Positions 1-12,600 of a stretch of 64,000 nt of DNA are shown piece after piece; the stretch's first letter is position 1, and each line of letters begins with the position of its first letter. Source of the stretch: Lepus europaeus (taxonomy: Eukaryota; Chordata; Mammalia; Lagomorpha; Leporidae); the NCBI RefSeq assembly GCF_033115175.1, contig NC_084831.1:8776540-8840539 (forward strand), given 5' to 3'. Position numbers and translations under genes: made by a program. The notes under the pieces are model-generated. The model searched no databases. It was not told the DNA's origin and was given only the letters and a program-made list of their open reading frames with translations.

Positions 1-1
1 A

Positions 2-40
<39 letters not shown>

Positions 41-64
41 CTCTGTTTCAAATAAATAAAGTTT
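1..64 (+). mobile_element. CSINE tail, cut by window start
   Basis: A (CT)n stretch then caaataaataaa is the 3' end of a CSINE. CSINEs are tRNA-derived lagomorph SINEs of about 320 bp with a CT-rich stretch near the 3' end. Confidence 0.75.
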
Positions 65-69
65 ATGAA

Positions 70-282
70 GCGCTGAAGCCAGGAGCCCAAAGTCCATCCA
101 GGACTCCTGTGTGGGTGGCAGAGGCCCGAGCACGTGGGTGGGTCACCAGCCGCTACCTTCCCAGGCACATTAGCAGGGGGCTGCTCCAGAGGCAGAGCAA
201 CCGGGCTGGACCCAGCACTCCTGTAAGAGATGCCAACATCGCGGGCGGCGGCCTAACCCATTGTGCTGCGACGCCAGCCCCC
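70..282 (-). mobile_element. CSINE, partial
   Basis: Reversed body from gaagccaggagcc to the head region ctgcgacgccagcccc; its 3' tail is missing where it meets the previous copy. Confidence 0.8.
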
Positions 283-726
283 AGATAGTTTCTGAACTAG
301 AAACCTAATCATGTTGCTTCCTTGATTAACATCCTGAACAGCTGCTGCAGGCTGTGGGTTAAACCTAGGATCCTTACATGAAGCTCCAAGCCCAGAGTGA
401 GCGGCTCCCGGGTCTCCTGCCCTCTTGCCCCACCCCCTCGCTGCCTGTGACCACAGCGCACTGTCTAATGCGTGGCCATGGATGAGCATCCTGGTGGCGG
501 AGCAGCTGGTTCCCAGCTGCAGTGAAAGGGCTCAGGCCACAGTCAGCCGGGTCCTCCTCCATCCCCCAAATGCCAAATCCCGATGTTCTCATCCCTCTGC
601 CACTGGACGCACGCGGCTGCCTGCATGCTTGAATGTGTGGGCATTCCTTACGGGTGTTCCCGGAAACTGTCTCCAGCAGGTCCTGGAAGGCTGACATGTC
701 TAGGAAGGTTAAAGGCTTGGGAGAGA
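283..726. other. Intergenic, no feature seen
   Basis: Unique-looking sequence between two CSINEs. The open frames here carry no recognised family and the codons look random. Confidence 0.5.
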
Positions 727-1052
727 GGGCCAGCACTGTGGTGTAGTGGGTAAAGCTGCCATCTGCCATGCTGACATCCCACATGGGCACCGGTTCTAGT
801 CCCAGCTGCTCCACTTTCAATCCAGTTCCCTGCTGATGTGCTTGGGAAGCAGTAGAAGATGGTTCAGGTCCTTGGGCCCCTGTACCCATGTGGGTGACCC
901 TGAAGAGCCTCCTGTCTCCTGGCATTGGATCAGCACACTCCAGCCCCTGTGGCCATCAGGGGATTGAACCAATGGATGAAAGGCCTCTCTCTCTCTCTCT
1001 CCTTCTCTGCCTCTGCCGCTCTGTAACTCTGCCTTTGAAATAAATAAATAAG
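727..1052 (+). mobile_element. CSINE, full-length older type
   Basis: Head gggccagcactgtggtgtag to tail aaataaataaataag. The short repeat ttgggagag lies on both sides. Confidence 0.9.
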
Positions 1053-1235
1053 AAGATTTGGGAGAGGGGGAAAAAAGGCAACTACACTTGTGACTTCTTT
1101 CTCCTGATTGGACCCTAACTGATGGGAGGAGCTAAGAGTTCCCAGCATACAAATAGGCTGGAGAGAGACCAGAGAAAATGCTGGTGATGTTCCCGGGGAG
1201 AACGAATGGAACAGTGTGGGTGGAGAAGGGAGACT

Positions 1236-2520
1236 TAGACCTGGGGGAGGAGAGAGAGGACAGGTCCTGGGGCGAGAAAGGACAGGTCCTGGGGGAGGAG
1301 AGAGGACAGGTCCTGGGGAGGAGAGAGGACCTGGGGGAGGAGAGAGGACAGGACCTGGGGAGGAGAGAGGACAGGACCTGGGGAGGAGAGAGGACAGGTC
1401 CTGGGGGAGGAGAGAGGACAGGTCCTGGGGGAGGAGAGAGGACAGGTCCTGAGGGAGGAGAGAGGACAGGTCCTGGGGAGGAGAGAGGACAGGTCCTGGG
1501 GGAGGAGAGAGGACAGGTCCTGGGGGAGGAGAGAGGACAGGTCCTGGGGAGGAGAGAGGACAGGTCCTGGGGAGGAGAGAGGACCTGGGGGAGGAGAGAG
1601 GACAGGACCTGGGGAGGAGAGAGGACAGGACCTGGGGAGGAGAGAGGACAGGTCCTGGGGAGGAGAGAGGACAGGTCCTGGGGGAGGAGAGAGGACAGGT
1701 CCTGAGGGAGGAGAGAGGACAGGTCCTGGGGAGGAGAGAGGACAGGTCCTGGGGGAGGAGAGAGGACAGGTCCTGGGGGAGGAGAGAGGACAGGTCCTGG
1801 GGAGGAGAGAGGACAGATCCTGGGGGAGGAGAGAGGACAGGACCTGGGGGAGGAGAGAGGACAGGACCTGGGGAGGAGAGAGGACCTGGGGGAGGAGAGT
1901 GGGCACTCCTGGGGAGGAGAGAGGACAGGTCCTGGGGAGGAGAGAGGATACGTCCTGGGGAGGAGAGAGGACAGGTCCTGGGGAGGAGAGAGGACAGGTC
2001 CTGGGGGAGGAGAGAGGACAGGACCTGGGGAGGAGAGAGGACAGGACCTGGGGGAGGAGAGAGGACAGGACCTGGGGAGGAGGAGAGGACAGGTCCTGGG
2101 GAGGAGAGAGGACCTGGGGGAGGAGAGAGGACAGGTCCTGGGGAGGAGAGAGTACAGGTCCTGGGGTAGGAGAGAGGACAGGTCCTGGGGAGGAGAGAGG
2201 ATACGTCCTGGGGAGGAGAGAGGGCAGGTCCTGGGGAGGAGAGAGGACAGGTCCTGGGGGAGGAGAGTGGGCAGGTCCTGGGGAGGAGAGAGGACAGTTC
2301 ATGGGGGAGTTGAGGGGACAGGTCCTGGGGAGGAAGAGAGGACAGGTCCTGGGGAGGAGAGAGGAGAGAGGACAGGTCCTGGGGGAGGAGAGAGGAGAGG
2401 TCCTGGGGGAGGAGAGAGGACAGGTCCTGGGGAGGAGAGAGGACAGGTCCTGGGGAGGAGAGAGGACAGGTCCTGGGGAGGAGAGAGGACCTGGGGGAGG
2501 AGAGTGGGCACTCCTGGGGA
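1236..2520. repeat. Purine-rich minisatellite, 24-25-bp unit, ~50 copies
   Basis: The unit is gacaggtcctgggggaggaga plus a few bases, with four or five G in the middle run. Variants recur at a higher-order period of about 253 bp: a form lacking caggt at 1327 and 1581, ctgagggagg at 1449 and 1702, and ggatacgtcc at 1947 and 2199. The plus strand is almost all G and A. Long open frames across it are a by-product of the repeat. Confidence 0.95.
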
Positions 2521-2798
2521 AGGCTTCTGCAGGGGCCCTGGGCCCATGCTGATTGCTGCAGAGCAGCTGCGCTCCTAGTCATAGAAGTTGGGTGGGTGTT
2601 GCCCCGGCCCCTACTGGCCTTGGGTAGGGCCTGGCCCTTGCTGGGCTGGGATCGCCACGCCTCCCTGGTGTTCTCACCCTGGTGTGGTCCCTTTGTGTGG
2701 GTGAGACCTCTGACTTGTTCTAACCAGGAGACGGCGGCAAAGGTGGCAGTGAGAATGAGGAGACACGTTGGGACCACATCAGCCAGATCCTGGGGACA

Positions 2799-4138
2799 CC
2801 TCGCTGCTGTCCGGCCCCCCTCGCTGCTGTCCGGCCCCCCTCGCTGCTGTCCGGCCCCCCTCCCTGCTGTCCGGCCCCCCTCCCTGCTGTCCGGCCCCCT
2901 CCCTGCTGTCCAGCTCCCCCTCGCTGCTGTCCGGCCCCCCTCGCTGCTGTCCAGCCCCCCTCCCTGCTGTCCGGCCCCCCTCCCTGCTGTCCGGCCCCCC
3001 TCCCTGCTGTCCGGCCCCCCTCCCTGCTGTCCGGCCCCCCCTCGCTGCTGTCCGGCCCCCCTCCCTGCTCTCCGGCCCCCCTCGCTGCTGTCCGGCCCCC
3101 CTCCCTGCTGTCCGGCCCCCCTCCCTGCTGTCCGGCCCCCCTCACTGCTGTCCGGCCCCCCTCCCTGCTGTCCCACCCCCCCTTGCTGCTGTCCGGCCCC
3201 CCTCCCTGCTGTCTGGCCCCCCTCCCTGCTGTCCGGCCCCCCTCACTGCTGTCTGGCTCCCGTCACTGCTGTCCAGCCCCCCTCACTGCTGTCTGGCTCC
3301 CCCTGCTGCTGTCCAGCCCCCCTTGCTGCTGTCTGGCCCCCCTCCCTGCTGTTCGGCCCCCCTCACTGCTCTCCGGCCCCCCTCGCTGCTGTCCGGCTCC
3401 CCTTCCTGCTGTCCTGCCCCCCCTTGCTGCTGTCCTGCCCCCCTTGCTGCTGTCCGGCCCCCCTCCCTGCTGTCCGGCCCCCCTCACTGCTGTCTGGCTC
3501 CCGTCACTGCTGTCTGGCCCCCCTCACTGCTCTCCGGCCCCCCTCACTGCTGTCCAGCCCCCCTCACTTCTGTCCAGCCCCCTCCAGCTGTTCAGCCCCC
3601 CCCCCGCTGTCCAGCCCCCCTCACTGCTATCCGGCCCCCCTCCCTGCTGTCCGGCCCCCCTCACTGCTGTCCAGCCCCCCTCACTGCTGTCCGGCCCCCC
3701 TCACTGCTGTCCAGCCCCCCTCACTTCTGTCCAGCCCCCTCACTGCTGTCCGGCTCCCCCTGCTGCTGTCCGGCCCCCCTCCCTGCTGTCCGGCCCCCCT
3801 CACTGCTGTCCAGCCCCCCTCACTTCTGTCCAGCCCCCTCACTGCTGTCCGGCCCCCCTCACTGCTGTCCGGCCCCCTCACTGCTCTCTGGCCCCCCTCG
3901 CTGCTGTCCGGCCCCCCTCGCTGCTGTCCGGCTCCCCTCGCTGCTGTCCGGCCCCCCTCCCTGCTGTCCGGCTCCCCTCACTGCTGTCCAGCCCCCTCAT
4001 TGCTGTCCAGCCCCCTCACTGCTGTCTGGCCCCCCTCACTGCTGTCCGGCTCCCCCTGCTACTGTCCGGCCCCCCTCACTGCTGTCCGGCCCCCCTCACT
4101 GCTGTCCAGCCCCCCTCGCTGCTCCCCGGCTCCCCCTT
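2799..4138. repeat. C-rich minisatellite, 20-bp unit, ~67 copies
   Basis: The unit is tcgctgctgtccggcccccc, with common variants at the second and third bases, cc/ca before the C run, and ctc for ctg. The minus strand has a run of about six G every 20 bases. It begins about 280 bp after the first minisatellite and is nearly the same length, but its unit is unrelated. Confidence 0.95.
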
Positions 4139-5589
4139 GCTGGCTCTAAGGCAGTGTGGAGCCATGAGGGGCTGAGGCCAGACACAGCAGGTGGCCTCGA
4201 GAAGCCCAGTGCGGACTCTGGCCGACAACCAGAAAACACTGAGGTCATCCAGGACTGAATTCCACCAACAAGCTCACCCACAGGTGGCTCCTCCCCTGGC
4301 TGAGCCTCCCGGGAGACCATGGCCCCCGCACCTTGATTGAGGCCCGTGAGACCACAGACCCAGGAGCAGCCTAAGCCGTGCCCCCACTCATGGACAGAGG
4401 ACCGGGGAGATGGCAGAGGCCTGAATTCCTGGCTGCACACCTGTGATGCTGCTGTTGGGAGGCAGCTGGGCACTGTTGCACCTTCCTGTCGAAGCCGGCT
4501 CAGCCCCTGACATCCATCTGCTCAGAACCCCGGAATTCCACCCGAATCCCCCTGCGCACACCTGCTCCACTCGCGAGGACAAGGCCCAGGGGAATCCCCG
4601 TCCCTCCCCTCGTAGCCTCACAGGCAGGCTGTTGGGGGGGGGGAACGGAGGCCCTGGGGACCGAGGCTATGGTGCACTGGGTGAAGCCGCCAATGCCAGC
4701 CAGCACTTCCCAGAATGCAGTGCCGATTTGAACCCCAGCATCTGCTCTGACCCAGCTTCCTGCTAATGCAATGTTGGGGGCAGCAGATGAGGGTTCAAGT
4801 GCCTGGGCCTCTGCCGCCCACGCGGGAGCCCTGGGTGGAGTCGTGGGCTCCTGGCTTTGACTCGGCCCAGCCCTGGCTGGTGCAGGCACTTGGGGAGTGA
4901 TCCAGTGGATCGAAGACTTTCCTGTGTCTCTCTCTCTCTCTCTGTCATTTGAGTAGGTAAAAATTAATTTAAATAATAAACATACAAAAGCACATTTTTA
5001 AAAAAAGGGGGGGTAGCTGGAGTTTCAGCCAGGGGGTGGGACTGCTCAGCAGAGGCAGCCCTGGGCCAGGCACACAGCACCGTGGGTCTCCCGCAGCTGC
5101 AGTCCAGCGATTCTCCGCCCCTCCCTTCCCGCGAGAGCAAGGAGAGCGCCCGTGGCCAGGCAAGGTCATGGCCTTTCCACAGAAGCCACAAGGAGTGAGC
5201 TTGCCAGAGAGGAGGCAGGTGCCACCCCCAGGGCACCCAGGGGTTCCTAAGACAGCCATGGCCCTGAGCAGCCACGGCCTGGCAGCAGCACTGGGCTGGC
5301 GGGGTTCAGAGGGGAGCCACGGACCCAGGCCCCGCCCTGGGCCCCCCAAACTCAGCCTTTCCTCCTCACCTCCCTTCCCCTTCCGCTGTCTCCCCCTTGG
5401 CCTTTGGCCGCGCCCAGGTGGCTGCACTGAGGGAAGAGGTTCATGGCCACAGCATCTCCCAGGCTCACTTGGGGTCGCTCTGAGTGACACTTGAGCCAGA
5501 AGCTGTCCAGTGACCCCTGTCAGGTGACCCCTGTCCCGGCAGGAGCCATGGCCCATGCCAGGCATCGCCGCCATGGTACAGAGTCACCG
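4139..5589. other. Intergenic, downstream of AADACL4
   Basis: Apart from the CSINE at 4650-4980 I see no gene or repeat here. 4990-5500 is GC-rich with several meaningless open frames. Confidence 0.5.
4650..4980 (+). mobile_element. CSINE, diverged
   Basis: Has ctatggtgcactgggtgaag, the (CT)n stretch at 4926-4942 and a degenerate A-rich tail. It is one of the more diverged copies. Confidence 0.75.
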
Positions 5590-5906
5590 GGGACACAGAG
5601 ACCAGATGTTGGCATTTATTCTGCACACACGTGCATGTCACGGCTCTGAGAAGTCACCAGGGCATCCCCGCCCCCTCTGCTGTGGCTGCCACGTGATGGC
5701 AGTGGTGCGCACAGATAGCGCCGGCCGCCCACCCGCTGGGGGGACGGACCTGAACGCTAACCGCACTGTTCTGGGCTCACTTCTCAGCCTCCCCTCGTGG
5801 GTCCAGCGCTGACTCAGCACCTCTATCCATCAGCGAGTACGCACCCAGGGACCCAGCAGGTGCAGGAGGCCACGCCGCCCCTCCCTCTCGGGACCTGGGG
5901 CCGCCG
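5590..5906 (-). other. AADACL4: Likely AADACL4 3' untranslated region
   Basis: A canonical AATAAA on the minus strand lies at 5620-5615, about 290 bases past the stop codon. No closer copy is seen. Cleavage would be expected some 10-30 bases further on, near 5,590-5,605. The interval contains no repeat I recognise. This is inferred from the signal and spacing only. Confidence 0.55.
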
Positions 5907-6682
5907 TCAGATGCCCTTTATGTAACAGACCACGGCATTCATAATTTCCTGGGAGCACGGGAACGAGAGATGCTTCTTATCAAACAAGATCACAGACCCG
6001 TGGAAGCCATCCTCCACGTGGTGCCAGGTCACAGGGACGCCCTGGTCCTCCAGGCGCTTCCGGTAGAGCAGGGCGTCGTCTCGAAGGATGTCATTCCCGC
6101 AGCTCACCACGAAGGCCTCGGGGAGCTGAGCGATGACCTCGTCTTCTGCTAGGATGGGCGAGTTTTCGACGTCCAGAAGGTGCTTCATCTCCAGGTAGGC
6201 GGCCTCGTTGAAAGGGGCGGGGAAGCTGGGCTGGTGGCTCTTGGTCTTGAATCTCTTGGGGATATTGTCTGAGCTGAGCCACTTCTTGTACTTGCTCCAG
6301 GCTTCCGGGGGTATGAAAGACCCCGTCACGAGTGCATGATGCCAGGAGTGGTGTATGGTCATATAATTACACACTAACCTGGCCATAAACTTGCGAGTCA
6401 GGAATGGGACATTTTGGTTCTGTTGGAAGGACGGCAGCTGCAGATTGACAGCCTGGGCAATGGGGTAAATCAGGACCTGAGCCCGGATCCGGGGGAGATC
6501 CGAGCGCCCCACCAAGCTCTGGGTGACCATGGCCACAGTCCCCGCCTCCAACGCTCTCTCCACAGAGCACTACTCGGGCGGGGTCCACCCCGTAGGTGCC
6601 CAGCGCCTTCAGGAAGTGGATGGAGGCGTTCAGGCAGTCTTTCATGATGATGGGGCTGTGGTGGTCGGGAAGCTTGCGGTAC
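5907..6682 (-). CDS. AADACL4: AADACL4-like exon 4 (catalytic Ser, Asp, His), one extra base
   Basis: The last coding exon follows a CCCCAG acceptor and starts with [10 protein letters not shown]. It reads ESVGGG around the nucleophile Ser, NDILRDD around the Asp and DGFHGS around the His, and stops after YIKGI at 5909-5907. The two halves lie in different frames. Before 6543 the frame runs through CGESVGGG and then drifts off to an early stop. From 6540 on, the family sequence [19 protein letters not shown] resumes one base out of step. A run of four C at 6540-6543 (plus strand) is the site. Apart from this the 257 residues look well kept. Confidence 0.85.
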
Positions 6683-9600
6683 CTGGGGAGGACACAGGAG
6701 CAAGGCCCGCCCCGTGCGGACAGGCATCACAGGGGGCCGTGGGAACCACGCCTCCAACCCCCCTTGTGAGACCACAACCTGACCAGGTCCTCAAAATGAC
6801 TCTGCAAAGATGGGATTGTGTCCCCTCGTTTGGGGAGTGAACGAGAGGAAGGAAGACCTCTCTCTCTGTCTCTCCCTCTCTGTCTGTAACTCTGCCTCTC
6901 AAATAAATAAATAAATAATTTTTTTTTAAAAAGGAAATAAAAAAATAAAAAAATTTCAGGAAATGAAGACAATAATACAACATTTCAAAATATCAAAACT
7001 TATGGGATACAGCAAAAGCAGTGTTAAGAGAGAGGTTGGTGCATGCCTATAAAATCGGAGAGGCACCAAATTCCTAAGCTATCAGTGAATCAAGGACCTA
7101 GAAAAACAACAACAAAAAAATGCGAAATTAGTAGGATGAGGCCAGTGCCGTGGCTCACTAGGCTAATCCTCTGCCTGCGGCGCAGGTACTCGGGTTGTAG
7201 TCCCGGCTGGGGGCACCAGTTCTGTCCCGGTTGCTCCTCTTCCAGTCCAGCTCTCTGCTGTGGCCCAGGAAGGCAGTGGGGGATGGCCCATGTGCTTGGG
7301 CCCTGCACCCACATGGGAGACCAGGAGGAAGCACCTGGCTCCTGGCTTCGGATCAGCACAGCGCGCCGGCCATAGCAGCCATTTTGGGGGGTGAACCAAT
7401 GGAAGGAAGACCTTTCTCTCTGTCTCTCTCTCTACTGTCTGACTCTGCCTGTCAAAAAAAAATTAGTAGGAGGAAAGAAATAATTAAAATTAGAGAAGAA
7501 ATTAAAAAATTGAGACAAAAATGCAAAAGATCAGTGAAATAAAGAGCTAGTTTTTTGAAAAAAATAAAAAATTGATACACCATTGGCTCAACTAACAAAA
7601 AAAAGATGGAGAAGAAACCAAGTCAATAAAATCAGAAATGAAAAAAGAACTGTAACAAACAGATGCACAGAAATAAAAAGAATCATCAGGAATTACTACA
7701 AAGAGCTATATGCCAACCAATTGGAAAATCTAGATGAAATTGATAGATTCCTGGACACATGCAATCTACCAAAATTGAGTCATGAATACATAGAAAACCT
7801 AAACAGACCAATAACCAAGACAGAAATTGAATCAGTATAAAGACCTTCCAACAAAGAAAAGCCCAGGACTGAATGGTTTCACTACTGAATTCTACCAGAT
7901 ATTTAAAGAACTAATTCCAATTCTTCTCAAGCTATTCAGAACAATTCAAAGTGAAGGAATCCTCCAACCTCCTTCTTTGAAGCCAGTATCACTTTAATTC
8001 CTAAACCAGAAAAAGATACAACAGAAAAAGAACTATAGACCAATATCCCCGATGAACATAGATGCAAAAATATCTGCAACAAAACACTAGCTAATCAAAT
8101 CAATCATAAAGATCATTCACCTAGATCAAGTGCGATTTATTCCTGGTATGCAGGGATGGTTCAACATTTGCAAATCCATATCTGTGATACATCATATAAA
8201 CAAAGTGAAGAACAAAAACCATATGATTGTTTCAGTAAGTGCAGAGAAAGCATTTGACAAAATACAACATCCTTTCATGATGAAAACTTTAAGCGAATTG
8301 GATATAGAAGAAATATTCCTCAACACAATCAAGGCAATTTATGACAAACCCATAGCCAGCATCTTACTGAATGGGGAGAAATTAGAAGCATTTCCACTAA
8401 GATCCAGCACCAGCCAAGGATGCCCATTCTCACCATTGCTATTCCGTGTAGTCCTGTAAGCTTTTAGCCAGAGCCACTAGACAACAAAAAGAAATCAGAG
8501 AGATACAAACTGGAAAGGAGGAAGTTGAACTATCCCTATTTGCAGATGACACAATTCTATATATAGAGGAACCAAAAGGCTCTCCTAAGAGACAACTGGA
8601 ACTCATAAAAGAGTTTGATAAAGCGGCAGAATGTAAAATTTACACACCAAAATCAATAGCCTTTGTATACACAGACAATGCTATGGCTGAGAAAGAACTT
8701 CTAAGATCAATCCCATTCAGATAGCTACAAAACAATTAAATACTTTGGAATAAATTTAAGCAAGGATGTCAGAGATTTCTATGATGAGAATTACAAAACT
8801 TTAAAGAAAGAAATAGAAGAAGACACACAAAAAGTGGAAAAATCTTCCATGTTAGTGGCTTGGAAGAATTAATATCATCAAAATTTCCATACAATTTACG
8901 TAATTAATGCAATTCTAATCAAAATACCTATGACATTCTTCTCAGATCTAGAAAAAATGATTCTAAAATTCATATGGAAACATAAGAGACTTTGAATAGC
9001 TAAAGCAATCTTTTACAACAAAAACAAAGCCGAAGGTATCACAATACCAGATTTTAAGACATACTATAGGGCACTTATAATCAATATAGCCTGGTAGTGG
9101 CAAAAAAAAAATTAGACAGGTTAGACAAATGGAACAGAATGGAAACTCCAGAAATTAATCCACACATCTACAATCAACTTATTTTTGATAGAGGAGCTAA
9201 AATCAATCTCTGGAGCAAGGACATTCTCTCAACAAATGGTGCTGGGAAAACTGCATCTCCAGGTGCAGAAGTATGAAACAAGATAGCTACCTTATACTTC
9301 ACACAAAAATCCACTTAAAATGAGTCAAGTACCTAAATCTATGCCCCAATACCATCAAATTACTAGAGAACATTGGGGGAAACTCTGCAAGACATTGGCA
9401 TAGGCACAGACTTCATGGAAAAGAACCCAGAAGCACAAGAAATCAAAGCCAAAATTGACAAATAGGATTACATTAAGCTGAGAAGCTTCTGTACTGCAAA
9501 AGAAACACTGAGCACAGTGAAGAGGAAACCAGTAGAATGGGAGAAACTATTTGAAAACTATGCAACTGATAAATGATTAATATCCAGAATCTCTAAAGAG

Positions 9601-12600
9601 CTCAAGAAACTCAACAACAGTAAAGCAAACAATCCAGTTAAGAAATGGGCAATTGTGGCGCTGGCACACTGGGTTCTAGTCCCGGTCGGGGTGCTGGTTG
9701 CCCCTTTTCCAGGCCAGCTCTCTGCTATGGCCCGGGAAGGCAGTGGAGGATGGCCCAAGTCCTTGGGCCCTGCACCCGCATGGGAGGCCAGGAAAAGCAC
9801 CTGGCTCCTGGCTTCGGATCAGCGCGATGAGCCGGCTGCAGCAGCCATTGGAGGGTGAACCAACGACAAAAAGGAAGACCTTTCTCTCTGTCTCTCTCTC
9901 TCTCACTATCCACTCTGCCTGTCAGAAAAAAAAAAAAAAGAAATGGGCAAAGGACTCGAACAGGCATTTTTCAAAAGATTAAATTCAAATGGCAACAGAC
10001 ACATGAAAAAAAATGATCAGATCACTAGCCATCAGGGAAATGCAAATCAAAACCACAATAAGGTTTCACCTCACCCCAGTTAGAATCAACAAACAATAAA
10101 TGCTGGTGAGGATGTGGGAAAAAAGGTATTCTAATCCACTGTTTGTGAGAATGTAAACTGGTCCAGCCATTCTGGAAGACAGTGTGGAGATATCTCAGAA
10201 AGTGGAATCTAGACCTACCAGGCCTCTCAGTCCTGGGAATTTACCCAAATGAAATGAAACAAGCATACGAAAGAGTGATCTGTACCCCCATGTTCATTAT
10301 AGTTCAACTCACAATAGCTAAGATATGGAATAAACCCAGATGTCCATCAACTGATGACTGGAAAAAGAAATTATGGGATATAACACTATGGGATATTATT
10401 CAGAGGTAAAAAAAAAAAATGAAACCCTGTCTTTTGCAACAAAATGGATGCAACTGGAAACCATTATACTTAGTAAAATAACCCATTCCCAAAAAGGCAA
10501 ATACCATATGTTTCCCCTGATCTGTGTAAACTAATAGGGTTCTTTAAAGGTAATGTATAGGAGTGAAATTGACATTTTGAGATTCGATGATCATTTACAG
10601 CCCTTGTGTCGACTGTTGAGGAATAGTTGTTTTTTTTTTTCTTCATATTATTTGGCGATGGGTTAATCAGAGTGTAGGGTTAATCTTATGAGTATAAAGT
10701 AAACTGAAAATAGATATTTGTAAAAATTAAGAGCAGGAATAGGAGAGGGAGGAGGAAGAAGGGTTGGAGCATGGTGGAGAGCAAGGGCAGGGTGGGAAGA
10801 ATCACTGTGTTCCTGAATCTGTATATGAAATACATAAAATTTGTATAACTGCATGGAATTTTTTTAAAAGATGAGTGGTTGAACATTAATGTAAGATGTT
10901 AAAAAAAAAAAGCCGTATCTGCCAACTGGATACCTTCCTGAACCTACAAAAGGGTTACTCTAAGCCCTACCTTTCCTTTTTGTTTTCACGTTGTTGTCTT
11001 GTGCTTTATTTCTGTTGTTGTAAAAGATTTATTTTATTTATTTGAAGGGCAGATTGATATACAGATAGGGAGAAGCAGAGAGAGAAACAGATTTTCCATC
11101 CACTGGTTTGCTCCAAAGTGGCTGCAAGGCTGGTGCGGAACAAGACCTGAGCAAGGAGCCTGGAAGTCCATCAAGGTTCCCCACGTGGGTGCACTTGGGC
11201 CAACGTCTGTTACTTTCTCAGGTGCATTAGCAGGGAGCTGGATTGGAAGCAGAGCAGCCAGGACTTGAACCAGCGTTCCTATATGGGATATCAGCATCGA
11301 GGGTGGCACTTAACCCTCTGAGCCACAGCGCTGGTGCACCTTGTGTTTACTTATAATTGTAGAGGTATTAGGCTTATACAATTTTTTAGAAATTTTTGTG
11401 TAATTTTATATGACTAAAATTTATTCTCATTGTGGTATGGCCTGCCAGTTCAGTTGTTTCAATGCCTGTGTGACATCAAGCAATGTAACCTAATATTCAC
11501 AACGGCACCATTTTTCACTGATGCCAGCCCTTACTCTTGCTATTTTGAGCTATGCTGCACCTGTCTTGGGGTGGAGGTGGGGGACTTGCAGGAGTGCCTG
11601 CTGCTTCGTAGGGCCTCTTTTTGTCCGACATTCACCCAGAAATCCCCCCACCTCTCCCCTCCATGGAACACCCACCACTGTTTCCAGCAACTCACCCAAC
11701 TGAGAGCAGCACAGAATCGGTCTCCCGGGCCAGAAAGCTGCACAGGTTGTGGAATAAATCTGCAGGACGAGACAGTGCCGTGAGAGGGACCCTGCATTGC
11801 CACCGTGCCCAGGGAGAGCCAGGTGACAAAGGAGGTGTGGTGTGACATCCCGTCTCTGTTCCTGTGCCTGGATCCTCTGAAGTGACTCTGGCCACCTCTG
11901 CAGGGACAAAGCCCACAAGCCAGGCCCAGCTGACGTCATCACTTCTAGGCTGAACCCCATACCAAGTGTGGGCATCAAGGCTCGGGGGTGGCAGAGGCGG
12001 TACACACCTTGCCCGTGCAGGGCTGGGGAGGTGAGGATGGTGCAGCCGGGAGCTGGAGCTCAGAGGGCAGCGGCCGAGTTGGATGCTCGGCGCCCACGCC
12101 TGCCACTCTCCACCGCGAGCTCTCAGCCCTGGCTGCACTCTGGTGTCACCGGCAGCTTTAGAACAACATGGATGCCTGGGCTTCACCGAGAGGACTCAGG
12201 CTGCTGTAGGGGCTGCGCATGCCCGGGGCTACGAGCTCCAGGTGACTGCAACACAGCCAAGGTGGAGCCCTCAGTGGCCACCAGGAGCTGGGCCTGGCCC
12301 ACTATCCAGCCTCACTCACGCTGCCACCTGCCTGTCTGCCTTCCCTCAAGCTGGCCAGGCCGCTCCTGTATCAGAGCTTTGCACCTGCTGTGGGACTTGG
12401 GGAGAAAATGAGGCATCCGCCTTGGGTACAGAAGCCAGACGCCAGACAAAGACGCTTGGATGCGCGACTCTACCATCCCAAACAGATGTAGAGAATTCCA
12501 CGAGGAATGGAGGCCCCGCTGCTAGACAGGCCCTGCTGGCCGGGCGGACCTCACTCAGCCTCGGTGGGCTCTGCCGTCAGTGATATTTGATGTTGTTGTG

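Larger units (their letters stand above)
6952..10911 (+). mobile_element. 5'-truncated L1, ORF2 part to 3' tail
   Basis: The element runs from inside ORF2 to an A-rich tail, antisense to AADACL4 within intron 3. Recognisable protein pieces include [20 protein letters not shown] (7583-7840) and a reverse-transcriptase stretch with [18 protein letters not shown] and [12 protein letters not shown] (8130-8459). The frame is broken many times, so the element is dead. Two CSINE2 copies (7140-7459 and 9653-9937) are inserted into it. Without them about 3.3 kb of L1 remain. Confidence 0.92.

Noticed and set aside
1236-2520. CRISPR-like array
   Set aside because: The repeats are directly adjacent without unique spacers, in a mammalian genome; it is a minisatellite.
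930-3176. A 748-codon open frame on the minus strand across both minisatellites
   Set aside because: The frame is open only because repeat units lack stops in several frames. The product is monotonous Leu/Ser/Pro then Gly/Arg, with no family match and no splice or start context.
2596-4258. Overlapping plus-strand frames of about 500 codons in the C-rich array
   Set aside because: Two plus-strand frames are open at once over the same DNA, as expected for a 20-bp repeat without stops, so neither is evidence of a protein.
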